64,000 nucleotides of DNA from Thecaphora thlaspeos (taxonomy: Eukaryota; Basidiomycota; Ustilaginomycetes; Urocystidales; Glomosporiaceae), in the NCBI GenBank assembly GCA_900291925.1, contig UWYS01000015.1, positions 124,001-188,000 of the forward strand, in the 5' to 3' direction. The notes under the pieces are model-generated. The model ran no database searches and had not been told where the DNA came from. It was given only the letters and a program-made list of their open reading frames with translations. Of this stretch, positions 31,322 to 43,087 are shown one piece after another (position 1 is the stretch's first letter; each line of letters opens with the position of its first letter). A program made the translations under genes and the position numbers.

Positions 31322-32768
31322 TCACTTGAACGACAAGATCTCGGGCAGGTGGCCGGGCAGGTCCTTTGCCAGTCCCAGCTCCTCGGCCTTTGTGTCCTCC
31401 AGTACCTGCTGCAACAGCCTGCTCGCCAGGATATCGCTCACCTCGGGCCGCGTAATGTCGATCAGGTTCCTGTTGATGTACTTGCCTCCAACCTTGGCGC
31501 TCACTCCGGGCGAAGGCTGCGCCGTCTTCTTCCTCTCGCCCCCCTCGCCGGCGGCCTTGACCTTGCCATCGAGCGACGTTGACTCGTGCCCGCTCTCGGA
31601 GCTGGTCGGCAGGCCGAGCTCCGGGCTCAGCGCGGCGTGATGCTGAAACGCCGGATAATCACGCGCAGGATCAGCGTGATGAGCGGCGTCTTGTCAAACA
31701 TGGGGTTGTGCCAGATGCTGCTTCCCACAAAGCCTGGGTGAACGCCGCAGCAGATGACGTGCCGGTACTCGTCGCTGCGCGAGAGGCGCTCCTGCAGCTC
31801 CACTGTCCACATCAGCAGCCGCAGCTTCGTATCGCCTGGCGGTGGCGACGCCAAAGGCACGAGTGGCGCAGGGTTTTGAAAAAGCAAAGGTGTAGTAGGT
31901 GTTGTTGAATGTCAGCGTAAGACCAACCCACTGCTTCCCTAGGCAGGCTGCCAGCGCCACGAGGGACAGAGAAGAGCGACTCACAGTACCACTGGACGCA
32001 GCTCTGGCCTCCCGACGTCTTCTTTTCATTGTTGAAGTTGGCAAAGTCCAGCACGCCGCCGGCGTGGAAGCAGGAACAGGTGTTGACGATGCGCAGCGCG
32101 GCGGCGTAGCGCATGCTGTGCGAGGTCGAAAGGCGCCAGGGCGGATCGATCGCAAGGGCCAAGAGGCTGGTCAGCGCACGCCATACGTCGGTTGTAGGCC
32201 TCGCAAGTCAAACTGAGACTCACCTCGGCAGGACGTAAAAGGTGAGGAGCGTGTGGCTGAGGAAGTTGATGGCCTCGGTCAGCTCGAAGCCCTCGTCGGT
32301 GATGATGCGCCTGCCCGCCGTGAGGCCGGCATTGTTGATGAGGATGTCGCAGACCTTGCCGCTCTTCTGCCACCGCTCTCCGAAAGCCCGGACGCTCTTG
32401 AGGCTGGAGCAGTCGATCTCTCACACCTCTACGCTCTCGTCGCTGCCGCCCGTCTGGGCGAGGATCTCTTTCCGCGTCTCGTCGGGATGCTGCTCGTGCG
32501 TAGCCGTGAGACGGCAAGCGAGGATGACGGTGGCACCGCGCTGGGCAAAAGCCAGCGCCGCCTCTTTGCCTATGCCGCTGTTGGATCCCGAGACGATGGC
32601 CGTCTTGCCGCGAAGGTCGTGTCCGGGCGACGAGGGAGGTGGGATGGGGATGTCGCTGTGGATGTCCGAGCAGAAGCGGCGGTAGGTCGAGTAGAGGCGC
32701 GACCACTCGACCGTGGTGGGAAGCAGGCCGGGGCCTTCGCAGTGCGTGTCGTAGACCGAGGGTGGCAT
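31322..32768 (-). pseudogene. Short-chain dehydrogenase/reductase, interrupted
   Basis: This is an NAD(P)-dependent SDR of the retinol-dehydrogenase/WW-oxidoreductase type. Exons by consensus: 32224-32768, 31985-32115 and 31835 downward. The N-terminal cofactor motif reads KTAIVSGSNSGIGKEAAL, NNAG is present in DILINNAGLTAG, and the catalytic YxxxK is rebuilt across the last intron (QWYCDTK). Two lesions break it. An in-frame TGA at 32423-32421 follows DESVEV, where relatives usually have Trp before ELD. Near 31627 the frame must shift to continue from RRFSITP into ALSPELGLPTS, after which a further 90 codons (AKVGGKYINRNLIDITRPEV...) look coding down to 31322. It may be a recent pseudogene or a gene with sequence errors. 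The rest of the protein is well preserved, which argues for recent damage. Confidence 0.72.
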
Positions 32769-33318
32769 GGCGTGTGAACGGCGGTGACGGGTTGGCTTGG
32801 CGGAGCAAGGCGGGAGAGGAGGGGCAGTAGGATGGTGACGGGGCGGGGAGGGGGAGGCGGCTCGGAGGATTATTGCTGTATAGGCCAAGGAAAATGGGAC
32901 GACGAGCAAGAGAAGGCCTTGGGTCTAATAGGGCGGTCGACGGCGGCGCCTAGTGCGGCTGACACGGTAAGGGTTGCGCAGACAGGCAGCTACAGTATTC
33001 GGCTCAAGGATGGCTTCCAGGCCTTCAAGGTCAAAGTTACAGGTGCACGGCCCGGGGGGGGGGGGGGGGGGGGCGCTTGGTCGCTGCCGCTGCTGCCGCC
33101 GCCGTTGGCCTAGAATACTCACTAGAGGCGACTAGGTGACGGGCTGCTTAGCTAGCCTGCGCGTAGGGTCCCCCTTGCTCTGCCAGAAACATGCGGCCCT
33201 GACAGGCGGCCAACACGTCCGGCGCAACACAAATGCACCATCATGTGAAAACAGCAACAGCAACGACACGCCAGCCGGGACCGTCTTCCGAGCCTCTGCC
33301 CCCGACCGTCGGGCCCCT

Positions 33319-34367
33319 TCACCGCACGAGGGCCGCCACCTGCATCTGCATGATCCGGAGCGCGTGCTCCTCCGACCAGCCCGCCATGTGGTCCGCTCCC
33401 TCCTGGCAAGCATGCAGTCGAGCGCGGTCGGATCGGCCAGAGGTCAACATCGTTTCGCTGTAGCTGCGCTTGTCGACAGCCTCAACGTCTAGGCAGTAAA
33501 ACGGCTTCGTGGACGAGCGAGGGCCGAGACAACTCACATTGATGATGTAGAATGGCACCTGCTGGACGCCGTTCATCTCAACCAGCTTGAGCTTGTGCCT
33601 CAGCTCGTAGTCGGCCTCGTCGCTTTGCAGCCACGCCAGAGCCGCCCCGGTGTCGCCAAAGAGGCCAAACTCGACGGCCACCCCGGCAAGGTAGCTGCGA
33701 TCCGACATGTCTCGGGAAGCGACGAAGAAGTCTTTGTAGAAGCGCTCCATCAGTCGCACCTGGAGCGCCTCGAGGCATCTCTCCGGCTCACCCTCGGCCA
33801 GCTTGGGGTCCTGCTCGTCGAGCTGCGGCGTCTTGACCATGAGGCGGTGGCAGTCCCACGTCGCGCCCACCTTGCCGTCGCTGTCCCAGACGAAAGGGAC
33901 CAGCCCTACCTCCTGGGCCGCTGCGCTGATCCGCCGGTCGAATGCGTCGAGTCCCGCGCCAAACTTTTGCCCGTCTGCCGTCGTCGTCGGCGCCCGATGG
34001 GAAGGATTGAGGGGCGGGGAGAGATGCAAGTTGGGCTCAGTGGATCAAGCGATCGATCAGAAGATAATTACCCTATCGCGCCGTCGCCGCACTCACAGTA
34101 TTCCTTCTTGGTGGGCGGCTGATTAGCTTGGTAGGGGGTGGTGTGAATCTGCTCGTAGATGCCGGTAGGCGTCTCGTAGGTGGTGGCGGGGAGGCGCGGA
34201 TCGAGGATGTAGGGCTGGATGCGGAGGACGGTGCGGACGTGGGGTGCAATTTGCTCCTTGTATTCGCTCGAGACGAGGAAGCGCTTGAGTCACTGCGAGC
34301 CGATGTAGCACCATGGACAGGAGTTGTCGGTCACCATTTCGATGAGCATCTCTGGCTTCGGCGACAT
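33319..34367 (-). pseudogene. DsbA/FrnE-like thioredoxin-fold oxidoreductase, interrupted
   Basis: This is a DsbA-family protein of the FrnE/2-hydroxychromene-2-carboxylate-isomerase-like type found in fungi. Exon 1 is 34097-34367 (MSPKPEMLIEMVTDNSCPWC), with the active-site CPWC motif followed by YIGSQ. An in-frame TGA at 34292-34290 comes right after, then the frame stays open: LKRFLVSSEYKEQIAPHVRT. Exon 2 starts at 33974 (GQKFGAGLDAFDRRISAAAQ) and has the family helices VWDSDGKVGATWDCHRLMV and MERFYKDFFVASRDMSDRSY, and the cis-Pro region GVQQVPFYIIN. Exon 2 can be read without further splicing to TGA at 33319, or spliced at GTGAGT (33537) into a shorter end; the choice is uncertain. Apart from the TGA codon the gene is intact. 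Confidence 0.68.
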
Positions 34368-35280
34368 CGTTGGCGATCGGAGTTTTGTGCTGGTCCAAGG
34401 GAAGTCAAGGCAGAGAGGGCAGAATGGGGGAGATGAGTAGCAGTGTCGCAACGAGGGAAGCCGCTGTGGTCGGTCTCGGTCTCGGTAGCGGTGGTGGTGA
34501 TGGCGATGACGGGAGAGCACAGGCTAAGCAGACAAAATGGGGAAGCGAGACATCAGAGTTGCGATGGCGAATGGTGGGTCAGCTGAGCGACGGGTGGTGG
34601 TGGGCTCACACCAAGGACGGCGAGGCGCGCTTGGACCACCCACGCACCGCGGCCACGCCGGGCGGCGAAGAAAAGCAACGCGGAACTGCTCGGCAGCGCT
34701 CGGCAGGGCACGGCAGGGCACGGCAGGCCAGGCAGGGGCAGGGCAGGGGCAAAGCAGCCAGCCAGCCAGCCAGGCGACCAGGCGGCGCAGGCCAGACGGC
34801 AGCGCGGTGCCGGGGCGGGTCAGAGGCACGCAGGCAAACAAGCTGGCCCTGGCCGACGCCCACGGACGGACCGACGGATGTGCCGCCAAGCTTCGACTCA
34901 GCTTCCTTCCAGGCGTCGTCGGCCCTTTTCCTCTACCGCAGCCACGACCACGACCACGACCACGACCACCGCCGCCCTTGTGACCACACCAATATCGAGG
35001 CGGTCTCCTACGCAGCAGCATCCTCGACCATCCGTGCTGCCCACCTCGCCAGCAAACGACTGCCGAGACGCACCACAGTCGGGCTCTCCGCTTCCTCGCA
35101 AGACGTTACCGCCCGCTCCCACAACCTTTACGCCCACCTTTGATCTCCTCTCCCTCAGTCCTCCAGCTACGACGACGACGATAGCCTCGTCATCAAAATA
35201 CGGTCCAGCACTCGTCGCACACCAGCAGTAACAGCATAGGCGAGCGCCCCAACTGCCCATCAATCGATTGTCTGCCCGCA
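34368..35280. promoter_or_regulatory. Divergent promoter region, DsbA-like / SEC7
   Basis: 913 bp between outward-facing starts. It contains GGCAG/CAGCC-rich short repeats at about 34690-34780 and GAC/CAC-rich sequence near 34940-34975. Long frames here are low complexity and not supported. No clear TATA box. Confidence 0.4.
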
Positions 35281-38200
35281 ATGGCGGACCAGGCCGACGA
35301 CACCACCCCGCTCTCGGAGTCCAAGCCGCAGCTCCCCACAGGACACGCCTCCGTCATACCACTGTCATCGGAACAGCCGCAGCAGCAGCACCACATCTCC
35401 GGCCCTGGCGGCATCACCGATGATACAGAGGCGGTCCAGCTCGATGTACAGCCACAACCGCCATCGTCAGCACCGGCACTGGAAGAATCCCGGACCGAGC
35501 CGATACAGGCGCCAGCAGCGGACGAATCTCTTCCGCCTCCTGCTCCGTCGGCCGAACCTCATGACGAAAGCCAAGACGCCCAGCCCGTGCAGACGGAGGC
35601 GCCCGACGTTCCAGACATCACCGTCTCGAGACCGTCGAACGCCGGCAGCGCGGTAGGCCACAACACCAACGGCTCACCATCAGGCGCGCCGCCACCGCCC
35701 CTGCCGAAAATAGAGGGCGCAACAAATAACCAGCATGCCGCCGCCGGAGATTCGGATCCAACCGGCACGCCGTCATCAAAGCCGCAGCTTCCGTCAAAGG
35801 ACCCTCTTCCCGGCCAGTCGCAGCCCGTATCGCCTCCGCCTCTACAGCAGCAGCAGCAGCAGCAGCAGCAGAGCTACGACACCGACACATCGAGCGTCGA
35901 GCAGCAGCAGCAGCAGCAGCATCACGAGACTGGCGTGCGATCCAGCATCTCGGCCTCGCGTCGCTCCTCAACCTCGACCGCGGCGACTGGAATGCACTCG
36001 CGCTCCAGCCTTTCGAGCCTCAACAAGGGCAGCGCTGTGTTTGTCGTCACCGCCCTAGAGACTATCTCCGGCTCAAAAGAGGCCAAGAGGGACAAGGAGC
36101 TGCGCGACGCGGCTACAAAGGCGCTCGAGATGGTCAAGGCCGCCTCGGGCGCCGCCGCGTCTCCGCTGCCGGACGGCGAGCAGGCGCTCCTCGACCCCAA
36201 GGCCGTTTTCGAGCCGCTCCGTCTCGCCTGCCGCACAAAGAATAACAACCTCACCATCACCAGCCTCGACTGCATCGGCAAGCTCGTCAGCTACGCCTTT
36301 TTCGCCGAAGACGACCCCTCGGCGGCGGCTCTCCACGGCCGGCAGGACCCGCAGCAGCAGCAGCAGCCCAACGGTCAGCCGACACCTCCGCCACAGACGT
36401 TGGCCGACCTCGTCACCGAGACCGTTTGCGAGTGCTACCAGGAGAACCTCGACGACAAGGTGGCCCTGCAGATCATTAAGGCGCTCCTCAGCTCGGTCCT
36501 CTCGACGACCGTCCACGTCCACCAGTCGAGTCTGCTTAAGGCTGTCCGCACCGTCTACAACATCTTCCTAATGAGCAAGTCTCCCGCCAACCAGGCCATC
36601 GCGCAGGGGAGCCTCACCCAGATGGTTCACCACGTCTTTGCCCGCGTCCCAAGGTCTGGCCATCGTGGACAAGACGGCAGCGGCCTGCCCACCTCGGAGG
36701 GCGCCAACGACCTCCAGTCGAACGGCAAGGCGAGCTTTAGCCGCAGCGAGACCAAGGATAGCGAGCTGGCGGGGTCGACGGACGTGGAACAGCGACCGGC
36801 GACCGCAGCCGTAGACGACCAGACGGACGAGGAAAAGGTCACCCTGCAGACGCTCGAGACGCGAAAGTCGTTCGAGGGCGCCTCGGAAAGGGACAATGGC
36901 GCCAGCTTGGCCTACATGAGCACGTCTGAGCTCTTCATCAAGGACGCCTTCTTGGTGATGCGTGCCCTCTGCAAGCTTACAATGAAGCCGCTGGGAGCAG
37001 AGAGGTGAGTCTTCTTTTCGGCTAGTGAGCGAGCAAGCCCCGTGGGTGGTTGGCGAATCCTGCTCGTGCTTGCCTCTGAGCCGACCGATCGTGCTGACTC
37101 GCCCCCACTCTCGACGCCTCCTCTGCACAGCGAGCGGGACCTCAAGTCACACGCGATGCGCTCGAAGCTGCTCTCGCTCCACCTTATCCTCACCAACATC
37201 AAGTCGCACATGGCCATCTTCACCGACGCCGGGGTCATCATCCATAGCGCCTCGACCGGCGAGCAGACGCCGTTCGTCCAGGCGGTCAAGCAGTACCTCT
37301 GTCTCAGCCTTAGCCGCAACGCCGTCAGCAGCGTCAACCAGGTCTTTGAGATCAGCTGCGAGATCTTCTGGCAGGTGCTCGACGGGATGCGGACCAAGCT
37401 CAAGAAGGAGATCGAGGTGCTGCTCAACGAGATCTTCCTCCCCATCCTTGAGATGCGGACATCGACGGCGAGGCAAAAGTCGATCCTGCTCAACGTCCTT
37501 ATCCGCCTTTGCCAGGACCCGCAGGCGCTGGTCGAGGTCTACCTCAACTACGACTGCGACCGCTCTGCCCTCGACAACGTCTACGAGCGCTTGCTCAATG
37601 TCATCTCGCGCATCTCCCAGACCCACGTCTCGGCGTCGTCGCTCGCAGATAGCAGCGGCAGCAAGGACGCGGCGGCATCGTCGTCGTCCGGCATCGGCGG
37701 CGGACCGCTAGAGCGATCGTCGAGCATCGGCGGCGGGCCCGCCCTGCCCCCGAGCCTCAGCACCGCGGCAGCCGGCGACATCGGGACGCACGAAGGCGGC
37801 TCGTCGTCGTCCGCGTCGTCCGCGTCGGCGAACCAGTCGGTCGAGGCAAGGCTGAAGCGGCAGAGCCTCGACTGCCTCTGTTCGGTGCTCCACTCGCTCG
37901 TGACGTGGTCGAACCGCTCCTCGGCCGCTGTGGCCGCTGCTGTTGCAACGGCGGCCTCCGGCGACGAAGGTTCGAGCCACCTCGGCAACGGCGGCGGCGC
38001 GGGCAGCGGGTCGTCGCCCCGCGCCAGCGAGGACGTCCGCATCGGCAACGAGACGGTGACGGCGCTCGACCGCGAGAACCTGATGGAGAGCGGCGGTGCA
38101 ACGCCTGTGCTCGCCGCCGTCGGCAGCGTGCCGACGTCGGAGATCAGCCGGACGCAAACGCCCGAGGCGACCGACGACCCGGGCCGCTTCGAGAGCGCCA

Positions 38201-41200
38201 AACAGCGCAAGACGACGCTGATCGAAGGGATCAAGAAGTTCAACTTCAAGCCGAAGCGCGGGATCGACGACCTGGTGAAGCACGGCTTCATTCGGTCGCG
38301 CGATCCGCGAGAGATTGCGCGCTTCCTCCTCTACGCCGACGGCCTCAACAAGGCTCAGATCGGCGAGTACCTCGGCGAGGGCGAGCCGGACAACATCGTC
38401 ATCATGCACGCCTTTGTCGACATGATGAACTTCGTCGGGATGGGCTTCACCGACGCGCTGCGGCGCTTCCTCCAGGCTTTCCGCCTCCCCGGCGAGTCGC
38501 AGAAGATCGACCGGTATATGCTCAAGTTCGCCGAGCGCTACGTCGCTGGCAACCCGGGCGCGTTCGCCAACGCCGACACGACATACGTCTTCGCCTACTC
38601 GGTCATCATGCTCAACACCGACGCTCACAATCCGCAGGTCAAGCACCGGATGACGCTCCAGGACTTCATCAAGAACAACCTCGGGATCGACGACGGCAAG
38701 GACCTGCCCGAGGAGTACCTCCGCTCCGTCTACGACGAAATCCAGAACCACGAGATCAAGATGAAGGACGAGGTGCTCAGCGGCGTCGCGGTCCAGCCGG
38801 CGGCTGGCGGGCTGGCGGGCGCGATTGCCACCGTTGGACGCGACCTTCAGCGTGAGGCCTACGTCCTTCAGTCCGAGGGTATGGCGCACAAGACCGAGGC
38901 CCTCTTCCGGACCATGGTGCGTGCCCAGCGCCGCGTCGCACCGGAGCAGCGCGCGGCCGCCGAGCAGTTCTTCTCAGCCTCGCACTTTGAGCACGTCCGG
39001 CCGATGTTCGAGGTCGCCTGGATGCCGTTCCTCGCCGGCATCTCGGGGCCGCTGCAGGACTCGGACGATCCCGAGGTGGTCGATAAGTGCCTCGAGGGGT
39101 TCCGCGACGCGATCCGTATCGTCTGCCTTTTCGGCCTCGAGCTCGAGCGCAACGCCTTTGTCACGACGCTCGCCAAGTTCACCTTCCTCAACAACCTCGG
39201 CGAGATGAAGAGCAAGAACGTCGAGGCGATCAAGGCGCTGCTCGGCGTCGCGCACAGCGAGGGCAACCACCTCAAGGGTAGCTGGCGCGAGGTGCTGACG
39301 TGCGTCAGCCAGCTGGAGCGCTTCCAGCTGATCAGCGGTGGCGTGGACGGGCGCCAGCTTCCGGAGCTTGGACGGCGGAAATCCAACGGCGGCGGCGCCG
39401 CTTCTTTATCCTCCTCGGGTGCCAAGCAGGCGGCGGCGGCGGCGGCGCTGCCGAACGACGACGTCGTACAGGCAGGCGCATCGTCCGAAGTGACGGTCGC
39501 GGCCGACATGATATTTTCGACAAGCGCAAGCCTTTCGGGAACGGCGATTGTCGACTTTGTCCAGTCGCTCTCAGACGTCTCGTGGGAGGAGATCCAGTCG
39601 TCGGGGATGACGGACAGCCCGCGCCTCTTTTCGCTCCAGAAACTTGTCGAGATCTCATACTACAACATGGGCCGCATCCGGATGGAGTGGAGCAACATCT
39701 GGTCGATCCTCGGCGAACACATCAACATGGTCTGCTGCCACCCCAACGTCAGCGTGAGCGCCTTCGGGCTCGACTCGCTTCGCCAGCTGGCGATGCGCTT
39801 CTTGGAGAAGGAGGAGCTCCCGCACTTCAAGTTTCAAAAGGATTTCCTCAAGCCGTTCGAGGTGACGATGCAGCGCAACGGCAGCGCCGACGCAAAGGAG
39901 ATGGTGCTCCAGTGCCTCGAGCAGATGATCCAGAGCCGCGCCAACAATATCCGCTCCGGCTGGCGGACCATGTTTGGTGTGTTCGGCGCCGCCTCGAATG
40001 CGAACTCGGAGCGCGTCTCGGCCTACGCCTTCGACCTGGTCCGCGAGCTCAACGAAAAGCACTTTGGCGCCGTCATTGTCAACGGGTCGTTCGCCGACCT
40101 CTGCATCTGCGCGACCCACTTTGCCAAGGCGAGCAAGCAGAGGATCAGCCTTCAGGCGACCGAACTGCTGACGTCGCTCGTCCCCGCGATGCTCGAGGCG
40201 CGCGAGTGTCCGATCGATCCGACCGCCGACCCGGGCCCGGCAGCCGCGACGCCGCTCTCGGACGATCCGATGGTCCGCTTTTGGTTCCCGGTGCTGTTCG
40301 CCTTGTACGACGTCATCATGACGGGCGACGACCTCGAGGTGCGCCGCGTCGCGCTCGACTCGCTCTTTGCGATCCTCAAGGACCACGGGACGACATTCCG
40401 CCCCGACTTCTGGGACACTGTTTGCCAGGAGATCCTCTTTCCCATCTTTGCGGTGCTGCGCTCGCGCTCCGACGTCTCGCGCTTCAGCACGCAGGAGGAC
40501 ATGTCGGTGTGGCTGAGCACGACGATGATCCAGGCGCTGCGCCACCTGGTCGACCTGTGGACGTTCTACTTTGAGACGCTCGAGCGGCTGCTGCCTGGCT
40601 TGCTCGAGCTGCTGTGCGCGTGCATCTGCCAGGAGAACGACACGCTGGCGCGGATTGGGACGTCGTGCCTGCAGCAGCTGCTCGAGAAGAACGTGACCAA
40701 ACTGAGCGTCGAGCGCTGGTCACAGGTGGTCGACACGTTCCTCAAACTCTTCCGGACAACGACGGTGCACCAGCTCTTTGACCCCGTGCTCCGCACCGAG
40801 CATGCGGCGGTCAGCAGCTCCGGCGAGGCGCGCGACGGGACGCCACAGCACTCGGAGACCAGCGCTCTCGGCGACGTCCACGGCGGTGGCCTTCAGGCAA
40901 ATGGCGGCGGCGGCAGCGGCAGCGGCAGCGGCAACGGCGATGCCCTCGCTGCTTCCGCCGCCGCCTCGGCAGGGCCGACGAGCATGACGTCTTCGGAGCG
41001 GCGACGAGCGTTCAAGCAGATTATCGTCAAGTGCGTGCTGCAGCTGCTGCTGATCGAGACGACGCACGAGCTGCTCTCGAACGCGCTCATCTACCAGACG
41101 ATCCCAGCCTCTGAGCTGCTGCGGCTGACGCAGATGCTGGAGGACAGCTACCGGTTCTCGAAGCGGTTCAACGCGGACAAGGAGCTGCGTATGGCGCTGT

Positions 41201-41826
41201 GGAAGGTTGGGTTCATGAAGCAGCTACCGAACCTGCTGAAGCAGGAGAGCAGCAGCGCGGCGACGCTGGTGCACGTGCTGGTGCAGATGCACTCTGACCG
41301 GCGCGAGGGCCACCTCGAGATGCGCGCGGCGGTACGACGGCGGCTGGTTCCGCTCGGGAGGGATGTGGTGGAGAGCTTCATCCCGCTGGACGCCGAGAGC
41401 CAGGCGCGCAACATTTCCGCCTGGACGCCCGTGGTGGCGGAAGTGTTTATGGGGCTGTGCAGCTTCGAGGACGGCGAAGGCGAGGAGGCGGCGGCCGTTG
41501 TTGCTCCGATTGCGCGGCATTCACGTTGGCGCTCGCGTGCCTCTCTGGACGAGGAGGAGGAGGAGGAGGAGGAAAGCGACGAAGACGAAGACGAGAGAGA
41601 GGCGGAGGAGGAGAAGGAAGCGGCGGGTAAAGTGTTTACCTACCACGCACATACGTTTTACCCGCTAGCGGTCGAGTTGCTGGGCAAAGAAGGTTTGCCG
41701 GCAGAGATTTGCGAGTCGCTCAAGGCGTACCTGTACAAGGTGGGCGTGGTGTACGGGTTAATCGGAGGGAAGGGGAAAGTGAACGGGAAGGGAAAGAAGG
41801 GCACAAGGCGGAGTGCCAAAGTCTGA
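35281..41826 (+). CDS. SEC7: ARF guanine-nucleotide exchange factor, SEC7/BIG family
   Basis: Sec7/BIG proteins activate ARF GTPases at the trans-Golgi to form secretory vesicles. Two exons (35281-37004, 37131-41826) with a 126-base intron; 2139 residues. The N-terminal 230 residues are Pro/Gln-rich with two polyglutamine runs. The DCB region follows (SSLNKGSAVFVVTALETISG...). The HUS region includes the signature VYLNYDCDRSALDN near residue 712. The Sec7 catalytic domain spans about 930-1125: KQRKTTLIEGIKKFNFKPKR, the glutamic-finger loop FRLPGESQKIDRYM, and YSVIMLNTDAHNPQVKHRM. HDS domains follow (DVSWEEIQSSG, YYNMGRIRMEWSNIW, HFKFQKDFLKPFEV). The C-terminus has acidic and Lys-rich low-complexity sequence. 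Length and order match Sec7p/BIG1/2. The stop is TGA followed by non-coding sequence, which shows that TGA is a normal stop here. Confidence 0.95.
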
Positions 41827-43087
41827 TGCAGTGGGAGTGGATCGGGATCGTGTTTTAGCGAAGTCGACAGCCAGCGACGCGGAATAGGAAATTCGAAGAT
41901 TGCTAGAGATATGCATAACATGAACCTGTCGAGATGACGGTGAGGCGTTGGATGGGAAGTTGGAGCGATCACGTCAGAGTAAAGGCGGGAGGAAGGGGGA
42001 CAAGGACGACGACGACGGGACGAAGAGCGGGTGGAGGGAGGAACGAAGTGCCTATCTGTACGCTGGGGACGGGAAGGGCATGCGTCAGGAAGAGCGTATG
42101 ACATACACGTCAAAGAGTACCGACCGACGCTTGCTCGTCGGTTCGTCTGCCTGCCGTGTTCGGTGGGCAGATGCGAACGGAAGTTGGATGCGCAGCGTTC
42201 TGTTCCTCGCCTCGCCTCGCTTCGCCTCCCCTCCGGTCCGGTTGGGCTGTGGAGGTGTATGAACATCAACGAGACATCTATATCTGTTCGGGCGGCAGAC
42301 AAACGTTGCCGCTCGATTGCCTGTGAGGTGTCGCGACATTGCGGCATATGTCTGACGCACAAGGATCATCGTTCCGGCGGTACAGTACGGAAGCGCGCAA
42401 ATTGTAACGAAAAAGGAAAGCAAGGCCGGACGACCTCGGACGATGCACGCATTTATTGCTTTCGCATCCTACAGTAAGGGTTAGTAAGACCTAGCGAGGC
42501 AGAGACAGGTCTTGATCGCGTCAAGATGTGGCATTCACCATTCTTATTCACTTGCCAGGCTACGAAGGCGTACCAAGGTCCGGATGAAAGGACGGTGACT
42601 TAGGAGGAACGTACCGCTGTCCCAAACGACCCGTCTTGCTTGGCCCACAGCGAGGAGAGAGAGGTGTGGGGATCGAGCAAGATCACGCATGACTCAGGAG
42701 TTTGGTGCTACGCAGCCAAGGTGCGGCGTCGTTCCCTCCTACCTCCCCCCACCGTGGGTATGGGTGGCGCTCATCGGAGGCTCGTGCCGGTCCTGGCTTG
42801 GTCCAGCTTGATCCATCCAGCTAGGTTGGTGAAAGGTTGATGTTCCTCGATTATGGCCATTCTTTCGTTCCATCCACCACCATCACCACCGCTTGTTTGC
42901 AACGACCCAGCACAACTCACCGCCCGTCTTTCGCCCGCTCCCACACCGTTCATTCCACTCACCGCCAACTGTTCCACCTCAGCGAAACGGTTCCCGACTG
43001 CAGCAAGTCACGGGCGCTTCTCGTCTACCTGACCGTACCCTCGCCTTCTCGCCCATCGGCCTGATAAGGACGTCTCACCGCATCAAG
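41827..43087. other. Intergenic, SEC7 3' flank and YTP1-like promoter
   Basis: 1.26 kb with no supported gene. Short frames on both strands lack domains. The right part (42840-43087) is CA-rich and leads to the YTP1-like start. Confidence 0.45.

Noticed and set aside
32399..32421. A short intron removing the TGA in the SDR gene
   Set aside because: The only GT-AG pair that spans the TGA would give an intron of about 23 bases, far below the 90-120 typical here.
34255..34293. An intron removing the TGA in the DsbA-like gene
   Set aside because: Candidate GT-AG pairs give 27-37 bases and leave the downstream family sequence out of frame.
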